Part shown: positions 43,762-52,327 of the stretch, piece by piece
How the letters are laid out: each line of letters starts with the position of its first letter
How positions within the stretch are numbered: position 1 is the stretch's first letter
From: Amycolatopsis regifaucium
Lineage (GTDB): Bacteria; Actinomycetota; Actinomycetes; Mycobacteriales; Pseudonocardiaceae
DNA length: 64,000 nt
Direction: 5' to 3'
NCBI RefSeq assembly: GCF_001613935.1
Contig: NZ_LQCI01000018.1
Location: forward strand, 34,602-98,601
Program-made: the position numbers and the translations under genes
The notes under the pieces: model-generated
The model's input: the letters and a program-made list of their open reading frames with translations, nothing else
What the model was told of the DNA's origin: nothing
The model's database searches: none

Positions 43762-44224
43762 GCGCCTCCGCCAGCCTGGCGAGGAACGGACGCTGGCCTT
43801 TGAGGAGCTTCTCTTCGGCTTCGGCGAGCCCGAACCAGGCGACCCTGTCGACCTCGGGGAACTCCTGGGTCCGGCCCGACCGTGGCGGCCACTCCATCTC
43901 GAAGGTGCCGGGGACCACCTGAGCGGGATCGAGGTCCCCCTCCACCGCCCAGACCGTGACGACCTTGCCGCCGGACTGCTTCACCTCACCGAGCGGGAGG
44001 TACTCCCCCTCCGGCGCCGGCAGCCCCAGTTCCTCCTGGAACTCGCGCCGCGCCGCGGCCTCCGGCGTCTCGTCCGGTTCGTACTCGCCCTTGGGCACCG
44101 ACCAGCCGCCCGCGTCCTTCTTCGCCCAGAACGGTCCGCCCATATGCCCGAGCAGTACTTCGGTCAGCTCGCCCGACCTGCGGAAAAGCAGGATCCCGGC
44201 ACTCGTTTTACCCGCCACGGCCAC
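43751..44224 (-). CDS. NUDIX hydrolase
   Basis: 157 aa pyrophosphohydrolase. The NUDIX box GEYEPDETPEAAARREFQEEL, with REFQEEL at its core, follows GGWSVPK. The N-terminal SAGILLFRR and GHMGGPFWAKKDAGGW resemble house-cleaning NUDIX proteins. Start GTG 44224 or 44218; the first has AAGGG at a suitable distance. Confidence 0.85.
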   Translation of the reverse strand: MAVAGKTSAGILLFRRSGELTEVLLGHMGGPFWAKKDAGGWSVPKGEYEPDETPEAAARREFQEELGLPAPEGEYLPLGEVKQSGGKVVTVWAVEGDLDPAQVVPGTFEMEWPPRSGRTQEFPEVDRVAWFGLAEAEEKLLKGQRPFLARLAEALSG

Positions 44225-44359
44225 CAGTGTGCCCTTGCGCCGATCGGGTGATGTGACCGCCTCGCGAAAAAACTTTCCGCACGCATGTCGAATCGCGTCG
44301 TGCCCGTCCGACGCGTTGTCAGAAGCCGCCACACAGACTCTCCTGGAAGGACCAGAACG

Positions 44360-44812
44360 ATGACGCAGACCACCACCCCCGCCGAGACCACCACCGCCAC
44401 CACGGACGCCGCCACCGGCCGGGCCGCCAAGGCACAGGGCGCGATCCAGTCGGCCGTCCGGATCGTCGTCTCGTTCCTCTTCCTCTGCCACGGCTTGCAG
44501 GGATTCGGCTTCTTCGGTGGGGTCGACGGCGCGGGCGGCTCCGTCGAACTCGGCTCCTGGCCCGGCTGGTACGGCAGCGTGATCGAGGTCGTCGGCGCCG
44601 CGCTCGTGCTCGTCGGCCTGTTCACCCGGCCGGTCGCCGTGCTGCTTTCCGGCGTCATGGCTTACGCCTACTTCACCGTCCACGCGCCGGAAGGCCTGCT
44701 GCCGCTGCAGAACATGGGCGAGCTTTCGACCCTCTACTGCTGGATCTTCCTGTTGATCGCCGCGATCGGCCCCGGCACCTTCGCGCTCGACACGCTGCGC
44801 CGCCGCCGCTGA
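44360..44812 (+). CDS. DoxX-family membrane protein 1
   Basis: 150 aa with four transmembrane helices: VRIVVSFLFLCHGLQGFGFFGG, YGSVIEVVGAALVLVGLF, AVLLSGVMAYAYFTVHAPEGLLP and LYCWIFLLIAAIGPG. This matches DoxX/SURF4-like proteins; some mycobacterial relatives act with superoxide dismutase, but the role here is unknown. The Thr-rich N-terminal tail is probably cytoplasmic. It is a paralogue of the gene at 45007. A family B hairpin follows. Confidence 0.82.
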   Translation: MTQTTTPAETTTATTDAATGRAAKAQGAIQSAVRIVVSFLFLCHGLQGFGFFGGVDGAGGSVELGSWPGWYGSVIEVVGAALVLVGLFTRPVAVLLSGVMAYAYFTVHAPEGLLPLQNMGELSTLYCWIFLLIAAIGPGTFALDTLRRRR

Positions 44813-44822
44813 ACGGAAATCG

Positions 44823-44863
44823 AAAGGCCTCTTTCCTGGAATGATTCCAGGAAAGAGGCCTTT
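44823..44863. terminator. Family B hairpin between the two DoxX genes
   Basis: Perfect 20-base arms (AAAGGCCTCTTTCCTGGAAT and its complement) around one base, 10 bases after the stop of the first DoxX gene. Confidence 0.75.
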
Positions 44864-44972
44864 ACCGCGTTCTCATTCATTGCGGCGTTGTTGAATCAAG
44901 CCATAACAGGAAATTACCCCCCGAAAGCAAGTACCGCGCACATCGGCTATCCGGCATCCTCAGGGTTATCAA

Positions 44973-44984
44973 TGGTTTAGACCA
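44973..44984. promoter_or_regulatory. DasR-type (dre-like) site upstream of the second DoxX gene
   Basis: TGGTTTAGACCA, one mismatch from TGGTCTAGACCA, 22 bases before the start codon. Confidence 0.5.
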
Positions 44985-45006
44985 CCTTGAGCCGGAAGGA
45001 TGCGTC

Positions 45007-45432
45007 ATGACCCAGACCGCCGCCGCCACGAACGCCGAGGCCGGGCCGACCACCGCCAAATGGCAAGGCCTGACCCTCTCCGTCGTCCGCGTCGTGATCT
45101 CGTTCCTGTTCCTCTGCCACGGTCTGCAGAAGATGGGCTTCTTCGACAAGCCCGCCGTCCCCGTCGGCACCTGGCCGGGCTGGTACGCCGGAGTGATCGA
45201 ACTGGTCGGCTCCGTGCTGCTCCTGCTCGGGCTGTTCACCCGGCCGGTCGCGGTGCTTCTCTCGGGCACCATGGCCTACGCGTACTTCGCCGTCCACCAG
45301 CCGGACGCGTTGCTGCCCTTGCAGAACAAGGGTGAGACGGCCGCGCTGTACTCTTGGATCTTCCTGCTGTTCGCGGTGGTGGGGCCGGGCATCTACGCGC
45401 TCGACACCCTGCTTCGGCGCCGCAGGTCCTGA
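45007..45432 (+). CDS. DoxX-family membrane protein 2
   Basis: 141 aa, same four-helix pattern as the gene at 44360 (VVRVVISFLFLCHGLQKMGFF, YAGVIELVGSVLLLLGLF, VLLSGTMAYAYFAVHQPDALLP), so the two arose by tandem duplication. It differs from its paralogue mainly in the N-terminal tail and the shorter loop after helix 1. It has its own upstream region with a dre-like site. RBS GGAAGGATG. Confidence 0.82.
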   Translation: MTQTAAATNAEAGPTTAKWQGLTLSVVRVVISFLFLCHGLQKMGFFDKPAVPVGTWPGWYAGVIELVGSVLLLLGLFTRPVAVLLSGTMAYAYFAVHQPDALLPLQNKGETAALYSWIFLLFAVVGPGIYALDTLLRRRRS

Positions 45433-45465
45433 GCGCTCAGTCTCCCCCCACACCCCGCCCCGAAT

Positions 45466-45518
45466 GCTATGAAGGACGCTTTCCTTGCGAAATTTGCAAG
45501 GAAAGCGTCCTTCATAGC
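45466..45518. terminator. Family B long hairpin between convergent genes
   Basis: 23-base perfect arms (GCTATGAAGGACGCTTTCCT...) around a short loop, between the second DoxX gene and the CvnD-type GTPase gene, whose stops face it. Confidence 0.75.
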
Positions 45519-45542
45519 GCGCGAGACGCGAGACGTGAGGCG

Positions 45543-46148
45543 TCAGCGACCCTGTGGCAACCCGGCCGCCAAGTCGGAAAGCGCCAGAACGTGCTCCATC
45601 AGCACCGTCAGTACCTGCTTCGTCGACTCGCGTTCCCGCGCGTCACACAGCAGCAGCGGGACGTCCATGCCGACGTCGAGCGCCTGCCGGACCTCCTCGG
45701 TGCCGTAGCGGTACGCGTTGTCGAAGCAGTTGACGGCGACGACGAAAGGCAGTCCCCGACGCTCGAAGAAGTCGACAGCCGCGAAGCAACTGTCAAGTCG
45801 TCGCGTGTCGGCCAGCACGACGGCGCCGAGCGCGCCTTCGGCCAGTTCGTCCCACATGAACCAGAACCGGTCCTGCCCCGGCGTGCCGAACAGGTAGAGG
45901 ATCAGCTCGGGGTTGATGGTGATCCGGCCGAAGTCGAGGGCGACCGTGGTGGTCGTCTTCTTCTCGACACCGGTGAGGTCGTCGACGCCCTCGGACGCCG
46001 CGGTGATGACCTCCTCGGTGCGCAGCGGGGGAACCTCGCTGACCGAACCGACCATCGTGGTCTTACCGACCCCGAACCCGCCGGCGATGAGGACCTTGAC
46101 CGCGTTCGCGGTCAAGGATCGCCGGGGCTCAGAGTTTCCGGATGCCAT
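45543..46148 (-). CDS. cvnD: Conservon small GTPase (CvnD-type)
   Basis: 201 aa Ras-like GTPase. P-loop GGFGVGKTT, switch region with TTTTVALDFGRI, DxxG-like LFGTPGQDRFW and specificity motif VAVNCFDNA (N-C-F-D in place of NKxD). It is the last gene of a four-gene conservon (kinase, roadblock, DUF742, GTPase) thought to work as a membrane-associated sensory complex similar to eukaryotic GPCR/G-protein modules. It overlaps the DUF742 gene by 20 bases. ATG 46148 is chosen over a TTG one codon upstream. Confidence 0.9.
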   Translation of the reverse strand: MASGNSEPRRSLTANAVKVLIAGGFGVGKTTMVGSVSEVPPLRTEEVITAASEGVDDLTGVEKKTTTTVALDFGRITINPELILYLFGTPGQDRFWFMWDELAEGALGAVVLADTRRLDSCFAAVDFFERRGLPFVVAVNCFDNAYRYGTEEVRQALDVGMDVPLLLCDARERESTKQVLTVLMEHVLALSDLAAGLPQGR

Positions 46149-46500
46149 CAAGAACCGCCTGGAGTACGTGTTTGTTGGGGGTGTCGGTGACCGGTGTCGC
46201 GGTGCGGAACAGCACGAGGTTCTGTTCGATGAGATCGCTCAGCAGCACCTTCACCACCGGCAACGGCAGATCTATGCGCGCGGCGACCTCCGCGACCGAG
46301 GTCGGTCTCTGGCACAGGGTGAGGATCCGCCCGTACTCCGGCTCGAAGCCGGCGACCTCGTGCGCACTGCGCATGGCGACCACCAGGGTGATCAGGTCGA
46401 GGCCGATCGTGTCCGAGCGGGTGCGCCCGCCCGTGACGGCGTACGACCGGACCAGCGGCCCGGCCTCGTCCTCGAACCACGACTCGTGCCGCCCGCTCAT
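46129..46500 (-). CDS. cvnC: Conservon DUF742 protein (CvnC-type)
   Basis: 123 aa. SYAVTGGRTRSDTIGLDLITLVVAMR and EYGRILTLCQRPTSVAEVAARIDLPLPVVKVLLSDLIEQNLV show the DUF742 winged-helix-like fold. It overlaps the upstream roadblock gene by 4 bases and the downstream GTPase gene by 20, so all are translated together. Confidence 0.9.
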   Translation of the reverse strand: MSGRHESWFEDEAGPLVRSYAVTGGRTRSDTIGLDLITLVVAMRSAHEVAGFEPEYGRILTLCQRPTSVAEVAARIDLPLPVVKVLLSDLIEQNLVLFRTATPVTDTPNKHVLQAVLDGIRKL

Positions 46501-46907
46501 GGCGACGTGGGTGTCGCGGCGCGGGGCGCCGAAGTGAGCACCGCGCCGACCCGTTTGACCATCAGATTCATCTCATAGGCCACGAGGCCCATGTCCGCGT
46601 CCTCCGTGGCCAGCAGCGCGAGGCACGCGCCGCGACCGGCCGCGGTGACGAAGAGGAACGCGTGGTCCATCTCCACCATGGTCTGGCGGACGTTGCCGCC
46701 GCCGAAGTGCCGTCCCGTGCCCCGCGCGAGGCTCTGGAACGCCGACGCGACCGCGGACAGGTGCTCGCCGTCCTGCTCCGACAGGTTGCCGGACCGTCCG
46801 ATGAGCAGGCCGTCCGAGGAGAGGACTACCGCCCTGTCGGCACCGCTGACCCGCTTGACCAGGTCATCCAGCAACCAGTCGAGTTCACTGACTCCCGCGT
46901 TGGCCAT
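46497..46907 (-). CDS. cvnB: Conservon roadblock/LC7 protein (CvnB-type)
   Basis: 136 aa roadblock/LC7 (MglB-like) protein: LDWLLDDLVKRVSGADRAVVLSSDGLLIGRS, HFGGGNVRQTMVEMDHAFLFVTAAG and VAYEMNLMVKRVG. Roadblock proteins regulate the nucleotide state of small GTPases, here CvnD. The ATG follows the kinase stop codon directly (TAG-ATG). Confidence 0.9.
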   Translation of the reverse strand: MANAGVSELDWLLDDLVKRVSGADRAVVLSSDGLLIGRSGNLSEQDGEHLSAVASAFQSLARGTGRHFGGGNVRQTMVEMDHAFLFVTAAGRGACLALLATEDADMGLVAYEMNLMVKRVGAVLTSAPRAATPTSP

Positions 46908-49430
46908 CTAGTCACGATCTCCGTACATGTCGAGGTCGGTGTAGTCGTCGGTGGGTTCGGTGTCCCTGGCCCGCCGGGTTCCCTGCTGGAACGCGGCGAG
47001 ACGGTTCCTGGCCAGCTCGGGGGTGTCCTCGCGGACCTCCTCCTGCTGTGCGGCAGGCCGGTCCTCCATCAGCTGGGGGACCAGGTTCGTCTGACGTCGG
47101 CGCTGCGGCAGCGGTGGCCTGCCGGGCGCCTCGGGGCCGGGTCGCCGGGTCTGCGGCGGACGGCCGTCCTGCGGTCGGGATTCGGCGGGCGGCCAGGCAG
47201 GCGGCTGCACCGGCTGCGGCCGTGCCTCGGCACGCGCGGGCTCGGGCCGGATCGGCTCGGGGCGCGGTGTCTCGGGCCGGGGTACCCGCGGCATGCGCGG
47301 GGGAAGCGGCGGCAGCGCGGCACCCGGCGAGTCGGGTCCCGGGGGCTGATGCGCGGGCGACTGCGAGACCGGGGCCGGCGGCGCGACCGGCATCGGCACC
47401 GGGAGCTCCGGCCGTTCCGCGGGGAGTTCGGTGCGGTGCCGGGCACGACGGCCCGGGCGCAGCGGTGCGGAGTCCGGCACCTCGGTGCTCTCGGGGTCCA
47501 CCTCGTCCTCCGGCTGATCAGACGGGACCGGCGCGAGCAGGTCGGTGCGGACGAGCACGATGGCCCTGGTGCCGCCGTACGCGGATTCGCGCAGGTGCAC
47601 GGAGATCCCGTGGCGGGCGGCGAGCCGCGCGACCACGAACAGGCCCAGCCGTGGCTCGGCTGACAGGGCCATGATGCCGAAGTCCGGCGGATCGGCCAAC
47701 ATCGCGTTCAGCTCGGCGGCCTGTTCGGGCTCGATGCCGAGACCCTGGTCCTCGACCTCGATCACGACACCCTTGCCGACGACGTTGCCGCGCAGCTCGA
47801 CCCGCGACTGCGGGGGCGAGAACGAGGTCGCGTTGTCGATCAGCTCCGCGAGCAGGTGCACGAGGTCGCCGACGACCGGGCCCTGCACCGCGATCGCGGG
47901 CATCTTCGCCGTCTTGACCCTGGCGAAGTCCTCGGTCTCCGCCGAGGCGCCACGGGTCAGCTCGGCGAGGGTGACCGGCTTGCGCCACTGACGGCCGGGC
48001 TGACCGCCACCGAGAATGATCAGGTTCTCCGCGTTGCGGCGGGCGCGGGTGGAGAGGTGGTCCAGCTGGAACAGCGTTTCCAGCTGCTCCGGGTCCTCCT
48101 GCTTGCGCTCGGCCTGGTCGAGCACCTTGAGCTGACGGTGCACGATGACCTGGCTGCGGTGCGCGATGTTGAGGAACACCGCCTTGGTGCCCTCACGGGT
48201 CCTCGCCTCTTCGACGGCGGCCGCGATGGCGGTCTGCTGCGCCTTGTTGAACGCCTCGGCGACCTGGCCGATCTCGTCGTCGCCGTGGTCGAGGAAGTGA
48301 CCCTTGTCGTCGAGGTCGACGGGTTCGCCCGCCCGCACCCGGTCCACCAGTTCCGGCAGCCGGATCTCGGCGACGTCGAGGGTGTCCTCGCGCAGCCGGG
48401 CCAGCCTGCCGATGAGCCGGTTGGACAGCCGCAGCGCGACGAAGAACACGCCGATGGCCACCAGCAGCGCGATGGCCGCGGCGATGGCCGAGGTGATCAG
48501 CGTCCGGTCGGCCTCGTCGATGGCTTCCGTCGTGGCCGCGCCACTCTGTTCGACGAAGCCGCGCATCATCGCGTCACCGACGCCGCGGGCGGACTGCAGC
48601 CAAAGCTGCTCGGGCACCGGGAGCGTGGCCTTGCTGTTCTGCAGGAACGTGTTCTCGACCGTGGTGACGGCCTTCCACGGGTCGCTCGCGACGAGCTGGT
48701 CGAACTTCGCCTTCACGCCCGGGGACATCCGTGTCACGGACGACTCGAGCAGTGACCGGTACGAACCGACCTGGGTGACGTACGCGCGGTAGGTCTCGTC
48801 GGTGAAGCCGCCACCCGCCACGGCCGCGGCGGCGAGGGAGTTCGACCGCTGCAACTGGTCGATCGCGGTGAACAGCGGCACCGCGGTGATCCGCTGGTAG
48901 GCGTTCTCCGCGTTCGGCGCGTCCTGGGCGAAACCGGTGAGACCTTCGACGAACTGGTCGAGGATCTGGTTGTAGTAGGTGAAGGCGTCGAGAAGCGGCA
49001 ACTGACCGGAGTCTGCCGACTGCCGGATCTGCGGCATCTTCTGGAAGAGTCCGTTCACCGTGGCGATGTTGCGCTGCACGCTGTCGGGCGAGTTGCCGAC
49101 CAAGGTCTGGAGATAGCTGACGACGCCCTGGGTGGCGACGTCGGTCTTGGCGCGCTGCTCCACGAGCGCTGCGTGCTGTGAACGGTCGCCCGCGAGCTCG
49201 CGCAGCGTCAGCCGGCGCTCCTCCTGGATCTGACCGAAGAACGGGACCGTGGGCGCTTCCGCGGCCCGGATCCGCTGCGCGTAGTCACGTCCGTCGACCG
49301 CGTCGAAGATCAGATAGCCGCCGATAGCGAGACCGACGAGCATCAGCGCGACACTCGGAATGAGCGCGATCGTCAGAACGCGCGAACGAATCGATGAGCC
49401 GCGGCCTCGTCGAAGGGGAATTTGCTTCAC
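46908..49430 (-). CDS. cvnA: Conservon sensor kinase (CvnA-type), nitrate-sensor-like domain
   Basis: 840 aa membrane histidine kinase. Two membrane segments (about 20-45 and 310-335) flank a large extracytoplasmic all-helical region like the NIT nitrate/nitrite-sensing domain (PTVPFFGQIQEERRLTLREL). A HAMP linker follows (RLIGRLARLREDTLDVAEIRLPELVDRVR), then FLNIAHRSQVIVHRQLKVLDQ with histidines at the phospho-acceptor position, and a HATPase domain (LLAELIDNATSFSPPQSRV, VEDQGLGIEPE). The last ~220 residues are a proline/arginine-rich disordered tail. No dedicated response regulator is present, as usual in conservons. Confidence 0.9.
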   Translation of the reverse strand: MKQIPLRRGRGSSIRSRVLTIALIPSVALMLVGLAIGGYLIFDAVDGRDYAQRIRAAEAPTVPFFGQIQEERRLTLRELAGDRSQHAALVEQRAKTDVATQGVVSYLQTLVGNSPDSVQRNIATVNGLFQKMPQIRQSADSGQLPLLDAFTYYNQILDQFVEGLTGFAQDAPNAENAYQRITAVPLFTAIDQLQRSNSLAAAAVAGGGFTDETYRAYVTQVGSYRSLLESSVTRMSPGVKAKFDQLVASDPWKAVTTVENTFLQNSKATLPVPEQLWLQSARGVGDAMMRGFVEQSGAATTEAIDEADRTLITSAIAAAIALLVAIGVFFVALRLSNRLIGRLARLREDTLDVAEIRLPELVDRVRAGEPVDLDDKGHFLDHGDDEIGQVAEAFNKAQQTAIAAAVEEARTREGTKAVFLNIAHRSQVIVHRQLKVLDQAERKQEDPEQLETLFQLDHLSTRARRNAENLIILGGGQPGRQWRKPVTLAELTRGASAETEDFARVKTAKMPAIAVQGPVVGDLVHLLAELIDNATSFSPPQSRVELRGNVVGKGVVIEVEDQGLGIEPEQAAELNAMLADPPDFGIMALSAEPRLGLFVVARLAARHGISVHLRESAYGGTRAIVLVRTDLLAPVPSDQPEDEVDPESTEVPDSAPLRPGRRARHRTELPAERPELPVPMPVAPPAPVSQSPAHQPPGPDSPGAALPPLPPRMPRVPRPETPRPEPIRPEPARAEARPQPVQPPAWPPAESRPQDGRPPQTRRPGPEAPGRPPLPQRRRQTNLVPQLMEDRPAAQQEEVREDTPELARNRLAAFQQGTRRARDTEPTDDYTDLDMYGDRD

Positions 49431-49802
49431 CGTGGTCCGTTTTCCTTCCGGCAGTTTGGTGTCGGGTCGCCGGGGATCTCTTCACCCGCGGGATCCGATA
49501 GCCGGATCAACACAGCGTGGTCCGCTCCGCCCGCGAAGACGCTAGGAGACCCAAACGGGTGAGTCAAGTCCAGACGCGAAGAGTAGTCGCGTTACTGCGG
49601 TGACTCCCTGACCAGAGGGTTGCGAACCTGGTGAGTCCACCACGCGGACCAGGGCACCTGCCATGTGACTCACCAGTAGGTCACCTGGCGGTTTACCGCA
49701 GGCAGCGGCTTGATGGACCCTCTCCGGCTCCGATCATGTCACAGTGCGTCGCGCTCGCTTCACCGTGAAAAATCCGTGGAAAAACACTGGCCGTGACGTC
49801 GC
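49431..49802. other. 372-base gene-free region upstream of the conservon
   Basis: Contains GGTGAGTC-like octamers at about 49558 and 49630 and the inverted repeat CTGGTGAGTC...GACTCACCAG (49628-49676, 29-base loop), which could end the transcript of the small gene at 49803 or act as an operator for the conservon. No coding frame with normal codon use. Confidence 0.5.
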
Positions 49803-50153
49803 TCACGCTTTCGGACCAGTGCTCCACATACCGTTTGGTTTGCGAACGACATCCCCGCGGAGGAACGCCGTCGTAACGCCCCTCGCGCCGCGAAATGGAG
49901 AATTACGGACACTTATCGCCGCCGATTCGGCGAAATGATCTTCGTCGGTGTCGCCGAGCTCGTCATCGAGGAGGGCGTCGACCTTCCCGGAGGAGTCCCG
50001 GAGCATCCGGACGCCCGCCCAGCACAGGGTCGCCACCCCGCAGATCAGGATCACGACGAGCACCGTCTCGACCGGATATCGGGAGCCGAATTCGCTGAGC
50101 AGGAAACCGGAGGCGACACCGGCGACGGCGACGGTGATATAGGTGAACGACAC
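49803..50153 (-). CDS. Small membrane protein, 116 aa
   Basis: Two hydrophobic segments near the N-terminus (YITVAVAGVASGFLLSEFG, VETVLVVILICGVATLCWAG) followed by an acidic cytoplasmic part (DALLDDELGDTDEDH). No family recognised. Start GTG 50153 has AAGGAGG at 5 bases, strong support that it is translated. It is tandem with the conservon, but 370 bases separate them. Confidence 0.6.
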   Translation of the reverse strand: MSFTYITVAVAGVASGFLLSEFGSRYPVETVLVVILICGVATLCWAGVRMLRDSSGKVDALLDDELGDTDEDHFAESAAISVRNSPFRGARGVTTAFLRGDVVRKPNGMWSTGPKA

Positions 50154-50329
50154 GATCCCCTCCTTCTCCAGGCGCCGGGCCCGCGCCTCGCCATCAAGAC
50201 GCGTGACGCGGGTTTCCCTTACGCCACAGGGGGAAGGATCTGCGTCACACGCGCGGCGAGCGAATACAGAGATTAACAGCGAATTCGCGAAAGATCGTCC
50301 GTTCTCCCCCGAGGGGGCGAGGTGATCAC

Positions 50330-51538
50330 CTATTTGCCATCGATTCCCGAATGAAATTCATTGTTTCGGCTCCGGAGCTCTTGAAGCGTGGTGACGGCGC
50401 GGAGCACCTCGCCGTAGGTGGTGTAGAGCGGCGCCAGCCCGAACCGCAGCACGTTGGGCGGGCGGAAGTCCCCGATCACCCCGCGCTCGATCAAGGCCGC
50501 CATGGTCTTGGCCGCGTCGTCGTCGACGACCGAGATCTGGTGCCCGCGATCGTTCCCGCGCGGGGTCAGGATCCGCGCGCCGTCGAGGAGTTCGTCCGCG
50601 CACCGGAAGAAGAACTCGCCGAGCGCGAGGCCCTTCTCCCGCAGCAGAGCGCGATCCACGCCGTCCCAGACGTCGAGGGCCGCGTCCAGCGCGAGCAGCG
50701 AAAGGATGTCGGGAGTGCCTGAGCGGCCACGCTCGATCCCGGCGTGCGCCTCGTACGCGCCGCGCATCGCGAACGGGTCGCGATCCCCCGCCCAGCCCGC
50801 CAGCGGCTGCTCGAACCGGTCCAGCCACTTCGTTGCCACGTAGAGGAAAGCGGGCGCGCCCGGTCCACCGTTGAGGAATTTGTAGGTACAGCCGACGGCG
50901 AGGTCGACACCGGCCGCGTCCAGTTCGACCGGGAGCGCGCCGACGCTGTGGCAGAGGTCCCAGAGCGCCAGCGCCCCGGCGCGGTGCAGCGCTTCGGTCA
51001 GCGCGGGCAGGTCGTGGGCGCGTCCGGTGACATAGTCGACATGATTGAGCAACGCGACGGCCGTCCGTTCGCTCACCTCGCCCGGCATGTCCTCGGCGAC
51101 GACCCGGCGTACCGTCCGGCCCGTCAGCCCGGCGACCTCGTCGGCGATGTAGCCGTCGGTCGGGAAGGTGTCCGCGTCGACGAGGATCTCGTCGCGGCCG
51201 GGCTTGAGCCGGGTCGCGGCGACCAGCGCCTTGAACAGGTTCACGCTCGTCGAATCCGCCACGACGACCTGCCCCGGCGCGGCCCCCACGAGCGGCGCGA
51301 TCCGCTCGCCGACCCGCGCCGGCGCCTCCCACCAGCCCTCCGACCAGGACCGGATGAGCCGTCCGCCCCATTCCTCGCGGACGACCGACGCGACCCGCTC
51401 CGCCACCTGCTTGGGCGGCGCGCCCAGCGAGTTCCCGTCGAAGTAGGCGATCTCCTGGTCAAGGTCGAACGAGTTCCGTTTATGCGCCAAGGGGTCGGCC
51501 GCGTCCAGCGCCGCGGCCTCGGCTACGAGGTCAGTCAC
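50330..51538 (-). CDS. kynU: Kynureninase
   Basis: 402 aa PLP hydrolase that cleaves kynurenine to anthranilate and alanine in tryptophan degradation. Conserved blocks are IAYFDGNSLGAPPKQ, VVADSTSVNLFKAL, LLNHVDYVTGRAHDLPALT, WDLCHSVGALPVEL, the PLP lysine in VGCTYKFLNGGPGAPAFLYV, and GIERGRSGTPDILSLLALD. Start GTG 51538 overlaps the upstream TenA-like gene by 8 bases. No tryptophan dioxygenase or formamidase gene is in the window, so the rest of the pathway is elsewhere. Confidence 0.92.
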   Translation of the reverse strand: MTDLVAEAAALDAADPLAHKRNSFDLDQEIAYFDGNSLGAPPKQVAERVASVVREEWGGRLIRSWSEGWWEAPARVGERIAPLVGAAPGQVVVADSTSVNLFKALVAATRLKPGRDEILVDADTFPTDGYIADEVAGLTGRTVRRVVAEDMPGEVSERTAVALLNHVDYVTGRAHDLPALTEALHRAGALALWDLCHSVGALPVELDAAGVDLAVGCTYKFLNGGPGAPAFLYVATKWLDRFEQPLAGWAGDRDPFAMRGAYEAHAGIERGRSGTPDILSLLALDAALDVWDGVDRALLREKGLALGEFFFRCADELLDGARILTPRGNDRGHQISVVDDDAAKTMAALIERGVIGDFRPPNVLRFGLAPLYTTYGEVLRAVTTLQELRSRNNEFHSGIDGK

Positions 51539-52178
51539 GGCGGTAATCGTCGGCGAGGGTGTTCCAGAAGTCCAGCTCGTATGCCTGGAACAGTCGCGCG
51601 TGCGTACGAGCGTCCTTTTCGGACAGTCGCCCGGCGTCGAGCGCGGCCTGCACGGCCTTGACGGCCAGCTCCTCCAGCTCCGGCGACGGAGCGCCGAAGA
51701 AGTCGAAGAAGGCGCACGCCTCGTCGTCGAAGCCGTACCGCTCGCGCATCGCGGCGGCGATCGCGGCGCAGTACCGGCCGAAGGCGGCGAAGTTGGCCAC
51801 GATCGCCACGATGACGTCCGCCGGTTCGCCGTTGAGCGCCAACCAGGCGACGAACGCCGGATACGCCTGGCATCCCGCGCGCGGCTCGAAATCGGGCGAC
51901 TCCCCGGCGAGGGCGGGCAGCTTGCCGAGCGCGAGCCCTTCACCCGAGGCCAGCGTCGCGAAAAACTCCTGTGCGCCCTGCTCCTGCGAGCGCGACGCGA
52001 GCATGAGGAAGCTGCGCCGATCACTGCGGACGATCCGGTACTCCTCCGCGGCGATCGCGGCGAAGACCTCCCGCGCCGCCTCGCCCTCCGCCACCAGCGG
52101 GACGAGCCGGTTGCCGTCGTCGTGTGGCGCGAGTTCCGCCTGCACCGCGTCGATCAACTCACGTGCCGAACCGGTCAT
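51531..52178 (-). CDS. TenA/haem-oxygenase-fold family protein
   Basis: 215 aa all-helical protein. MTGSARELIDAVQAELAPH, AAEEYRIVRSDRRSFLMLASR, AYPAFVAWLALNGEPADVIVAIVANFAAFGRYCAAIAAAMRERYG and AYELDFWNTLADDY have the TenA (thiaminase II) pattern of helices, but the catalytic cysteine region of true TenA is not evident. It may hydrolyse a different C-N compound. It precedes kynU with an 8-base overlap, a strong sign of a shared function. ATG 52178 has AAGGAGGA upstream. Confidence 0.65.
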   Translation of the reverse strand: MTGSARELIDAVQAELAPHDDGNRLVPLVAEGEAAREVFAAIAAEEYRIVRSDRRSFLMLASRSQEQGAQEFFATLASGEGLALGKLPALAGESPDFEPRAGCQAYPAFVAWLALNGEPADVIVAIVANFAAFGRYCAAIAAAMRERYGFDDEACAFFDFFGAPSPELEELAVKAVQAALDAGRLSEKDARTHARLFQAYELDFWNTLADDYRRD

Positions 52179-52327
52179 CGTCGAGAGTCCTCCTTGTGCG
52201 GAACTGACTCGGTGAAAACGGAAAAGGTGGACATTTCGCAGACGGCGACCGTGGCCGCGATTCTCTATCCAGCACCGCCGGCAGCCCTTACAGTGTGCCT
52301 GATCAGGCAGCATCGAGGAGGCCAGCG

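Noticed and set aside
51531..52178. Tryptophan 2,3-dioxygenase next to kynureninase
   Set aside because: Position suggested it, but the sequence lacks dioxygenase motifs and instead has the TenA/haem-oxygenase-like helical pattern.
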